NCBI RefSeq assembly: GCF_019097595.1
Contig: NC_080717.1
Coordinates: forward strand, 3,921,001 to 3,985,000
Direction of reading: 5' to 3'
DNA: 64,000 nucleotides
Source: Hemibagrus wyckioides
Taxonomy: Eukaryota > Chordata > Actinopteri > Siluriformes > Bagridae
The notes under the pieces are model-generated. The model made no database searches and was not told the DNA's origin. It was given only the letters and a program-made list of their open reading frames with translations. Made by a program: the position numbers and the translations under genes. Each line of letters begins with the position of its first letter. The first letter of the stretch is position 1. Positions 60,315 through 64,000 of the stretch are shown piece by piece.

Positions 60315-61402
60315 AATATTTTTAGTGAAATTATTTTATCAGCTTGAATGTTTCTGTACATATGCACACTGTGGTGAATCATCTGAGTTATTTTTTTTAT
60401 TGATATCAGTTCAAACGGCTGATTGTGTTGTGCTTTGGGGGACAAGGCATGGTTTGGCTCCAGTGTTCTCCTTACAGAAAAACAGCAATGCAAATCAATA
60501 CAAAGTTCTTCCTCCTTATCAGTTTTTTCCTATAATGAAACATTTATGATGAATATGGGCGTGGTTACTTTCTGGATAACTCCGCCCCCATCCACAGGGC
60601 ATGGCGGCTTACTGAATAGTTTGATGAACATGGACTAAATCATATGTTATAGATCATATATGTTACAGATATTCATCATCACGATCATCATCGTCAACAT
60701 AACAACACTTTTCTGAAGGAAAATCTTTTGAAAGAATGCCATTCATTGCTCCTGCACAGATCTGTTTCGGAGGCCTGTGGTGGCTCAACACCTTAGCCCT
60801 CATTTGTAGGTTTAAATACCTGTAATAAATTGTCTTTTACATTTTCCCAACATTGTCCTGTCAAAAATATATCTATAGAGTAATTAGAATAAGAGTAATA
60901 TGTCTATAAGTGTAAATCATGCATGTACCAGTGTCTTCTGTGCATGTGTAAGTAGGATGAGTCTGTGGTTTAACTATGATATGCAGAACGTCTTCAGTAA
61001 CCTACTTTCCACTGGAAGACCAGAAACAAGGACAGCATGCAAAAACAACAAACCACAAGAAGAGTCCTCTGCTTTTCAGCTCTCTTATAATATGCGTATT
61101 TCCTTTTAATGGCTTTGTCAACTATCTCTAGAGTGCCCCCTATTGGAGAACAGTGAAAGTAGATGCTAAAGTTAATCAGGGGGTAAAAAAAGTGTAAAAT
61201 CAGTTGATGAGTCAATGTTATATCGATTAAATAACGTGTTCATTATTAGATTATATGGCACTGCTGTCATAGAAAATTAATCAACATTTTTTGACCAATC
61301 AAAAACAATTATTATTGTTTACCTTCTATGAAAAAATGTTTTAAATGTATAAGACAAGGACTGGTGTCACATTCGGGGGTTTTCCCACCTGAATGAATAA
61401 AT

Positions 61403-61451
61403 GAAAGAATGGATGAATAAATGAATGAATGAATGAATGAATGAATGAATG
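61403..61451. repeat. (GAAT)n microsatellite
   Basis: About eight clean tetramer units preceded by imperfect ones. Confidence 0.9.
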
Positions 61452-61474
61452 CCCAAGCTTTATTTCAAATCTAA

Positions 61475-61985
61475 TATTAATTATATGGCCAAAAGTATGT
61501 GCACCCCTGATCATCACACCTATATGTGATTCTTCCCCTAAATTATTGCCACAAAGTTGAAAGCACACAATTTTATAAAATGTTTTTGTATGTCGTAGCA
61601 ATACAATTTCACTGCACTGGAACTTAAGGGCCCAAACAGTGTTCCAGCATGACAACACCCTTTTGCATAAAGCACAGAGGTCCATTAAGACATGGTGTGG
61701 AGGTTAAGGTTGGAGAGGAAGAACTTAAGTGTCCTGCAAAAACCTCACTGAACACCTTTGGGATGAACTGGAACTGGTGCTTCCTCAACATCTGATCTAA
61801 CTACAGTAATGCACTTATAGCTGAATCACCAGAAATCCCCTCAACCCTGCTCCAACATCTAGTGAAAATCCTAGAAGAGAAGAGTGAAGCTTATTATAAA
61901 AGCAAGCGCCAGCAAGTCCATAACAATGCCCATGGTTTTGGATTGGGACAGCTTGAGATGTGATGGTCAGGTGTTCAAAAGCGAT
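61475..61985 (+). mobile_element. Tc1-derived non-autonomous repeat, best preserved copy
   Basis: Begins ATGGCCAAAAGTATGTGC and ends TGTGATGGTCAGGTGTTC. The left end resembles the first bases of the Tc1 at 41427 (GCCAAAAGTAT). The interior keeps C-terminal transposase sequence and a C-terminal LLIKAS-like relic, but no open frame. Confidence 0.7.
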
Positions 61986-62249
61986 TCAAAATGTACTTTG
62001 TACATTATTTTTTCCTACTTATTTAGTTCTATATGTCATTTTACTTTAACTAAATAAAACACAAAAAGTTAAACACAAAGGTTAAGATGAAAGACAAAAG
62101 TCCAGTGTAAAGTAACTGAATAGGTTTTGCAGTTTTTTGTGCTTTTTTCCACTACAGACAAACTGTGAACAAACTGTGTTCCAAAAATAGACACATGTAG
62201 ATGTAAAGGAAATATGAAAAATGACAAGTCACCTGTGACAACTTGTAGC

Positions 62250-62353
62250 TCAGCCAATCAAATGAAAGTCTGCAGTACAAAATACTTGTTACTTCCATCA
62301 TTGGTTTTCTTTCAAACAATTCAACCAGAGTATCAGAGTATCAGGGTCTGAGG
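62250..62353 (+). promoter_or_regulatory. proximal promoter region of NITR I
   Basis: CAGCCAATCAAATGAAAG at 62251-62268 matches the block before A and B. No TGATGTCA block. Confidence 0.5.
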
Positions 62354-63974
62354 ATGACTTTAATCTGGACAATTATTTTATTTCTCAACACAATACGTAA
62401 GTTTTAAAGACACTGTATTTAAACACTCTACAGATGCGACTGTTAGTCTTACTTTTATTGCACCTGTTGGATTATATCTAATTTACATCATTTTCTAGCT
62501 TCAGCCCAAGCTGTGGAATTTTACGGAACGTCATTTCTATCGTTGATGTCTGGAGAATGTGTTACTCTTAAATGCCCATTTGGAGACAGGCGTAAGGCTG
62601 AAAGTGTAGTCTGGTACAAACTCATACTTGGACAAATGCCTCGAAAAGTTGGAGAAAGATTAGCGTATAAGGATATCAACATTTTTCCTGAGTTCAAGTC
62701 TTCAGGATTTCTGATGGAGGAGAGTGATAACGGCATTTCTCTGACAATTTCACATATAAAACAAGAAGATGGCGGACTTTACTACTGTGGAAAGTGTAAC
62801 ATGGATGATGTTGAATTGTCCAATGGAACTTTCTTGGCTGTAACAGGTAATTCATCTATTAAAAACTGTTTGTAGGAAAGCAATGCAATAAATATGCAGT
62901 ATATTTAGCTTATTGTGGAAATTTTGCCTTGCCTCACTTGATCCAAATCGAAAAACAAATCACAAAATGTGTAACTACAAGTATATTCTTTTTATAAGTG
63001 TATTTTAAGTTCTTTATTCAAAATTGCTATTTTGTAAATCATACATATGTTTTATTTCTAAAAAGTAGATAATTGTAGATATTGTAGTTATTGATTTTTG
63101 CTAGTGGAGAAAATGTGCAATGGAGAAAATCTCTCACTTTTCAGAGAAACATTAAAATTTAATGACAAAATATCTTCTCTGCCATAGATTTAACGAATTA
63201 AAAAGTTAAACACAAGATTAATTAAAAAAGGACACCAAACACTTGGCTCTGTCTGAATCAGCTTTCTATTACGGCAAAGCATATGTAAATATATATCTCA
63301 TACATAGTATATCTACGCTATATGTATATGGTGTATATGTACACTATATCTCATTACATAGTAAAATTAAGTTTTATTTTGTTTTTTCCCATAAGAGAAC
63401 CAGAGGCTCTACCATTTTTGTGCATATTTTCTTTACACTGACACTACAGTCGTACAGTCAAACCCCTGTTCTGAGTGATCAAAATAAATTAAATGAAAAT
63501 TTATCTTTAACAATGTAATAAGAGAGGAATGATTAATGAATAAAACAGTAAAAGAATTGGTATCAAAAAAATAAAAAAATAATAAAAAAAAATAATAAAA
63601 CAAGCAATAAAATGCATATTATATTAAATGTAATATATTTAATAATATAAAATATATAATAAAAGGATGTTTAATAAAAAGTGTGTAAAATATAATTATA
63701 AAAAACAAAATTAATGAAAAAAAATAAATGGACAAATTAACAAAAAATAATATTTTGTAATTTGTTTTATAGTTATATTTACAGCTTGTATTAAACTTTA
63801 GGTGAAATCTGGAAATTTCTGGTGTTGTCCCATCCTAAATAGTTTATATATTTATAAAGTAAGCCATGATCTCACACGCTCTATATCACACTGGCAGATG
63901 AAAGAGATGTAAAAGTGTCGGTGTTGCAGCGCGGCGTGTCGAAAACAGAAACAGAAAAATCTGACATTCTGTAA
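62354..63974 (+). CDS. nitr: NITR gene I: intact V domain, I domain cut short
   Basis: Leader 62354-62396 (43 nt, MTLIWTIILFLNTI) and V exon 62499-62846 (348 nt) join in phase 1 to PSAQAVEF, so this is the A/B type on the other side of the cluster. The V domain has VTLKCPF, VVWYKLILGQMP, EDGGLYYC and a J-like end LSNGTFLAVTG. A third exon begins at 63898 after CTGGCAG and reads DERDVKVSVLQRGVS like a normal I domain. It then switches to KTETEKSDIL and a TAA at 63972-63974, where paralogs have the rest of the Ig fold. A secreted V-only protein or a pseudogene is likely unless another I exon lies beyond the window. Confidence 0.8.
62882..63890. other. V-I intron of NITR I, AT-rich
   Basis: About 1.05 kb, with A-rich runs at 63565-63760. 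No coding or repeat family recognised. Confidence 0.5.
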
Positions 63975-64000
63975 TAAATTTAAAAATGTAACTATTGGCA

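Larger units (their letters stand above)
60315..62249. other. intergenic H-I, no gene seen
   Basis: AT-rich, with a GAAT tetramer run at about 61403-61451 and a Tc1-derived repeat at 61475-61985. Short open frames have no domain. Confidence 0.55.

Overview
This is vertebrate, almost certainly teleost, genomic DNA. It holds a cluster of novel immune-type receptor (NITR) genes, a family known only from bony fish. Nine NITR genes or gene pieces, called A to I here from left to right, are built from short exons. The usual layout is leader, V-type Ig domain with a J-like end, I-type Ig domain with a second J-like end, transmembrane segment, a 38-44 nt spacer exon, and a last exon with ITIM motifs. 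Tc1, L2/RTE-like and Gypsy repeats typical of fish fill the gaps. A catfish-like species is a guess from repeat content, not a proven assignment. No tRNA, rRNA or CRISPR was seen.

Layout. Minus strand: A (78-566, leader and V only, runs off the left edge), B (7808-9946, damaged), C (13988-16283, complete). Then a 10.5 kb gene-free head-to-head spacer rich in simple repeats. Plus strand: D (26799-29531), E (32990-35867), F (38228-40579), G (48700-50855) and H (57688-60314), all with complete exon sets; then I (62354 to the right edge, intact V but broken I domain). C to H give in-frame proteins of about 334-343 residues. All have neutral transmembrane segments and at least one ITIM, so they are predicted inhibitory surface receptors of lymphoid or NK-like cells. 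No activating (charged transmembrane) form was found.

How it was built. The spacer between C and D is a large inverted repeat centred near 21.15 kb. Its matching blocks can be followed outward to about 13.1 kb and 30.05 kb, so C and D are mirror copies. A and B are tandem copies, as are E-F-G-H. F is a mosaic: its promoter and V half match G and its I-to-3' half matches E. The I-domain exon is nearly identical in C to G although the V exons differ, which suggests exchange or gene conversion within the cluster. Several transposons (Gypsy at 3906-6640, Tc1 at 41427-42678, a LINE at 42751-46446) can be placed after these duplications because an empty site is preserved in a paralogous flank.

The family is known. 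What looks new is locus-specific: the mirror architecture, V/tail shuffling, near-purely replacement differences between the A and B V exons, and several decaying or altered receptors (B, G, H, I).
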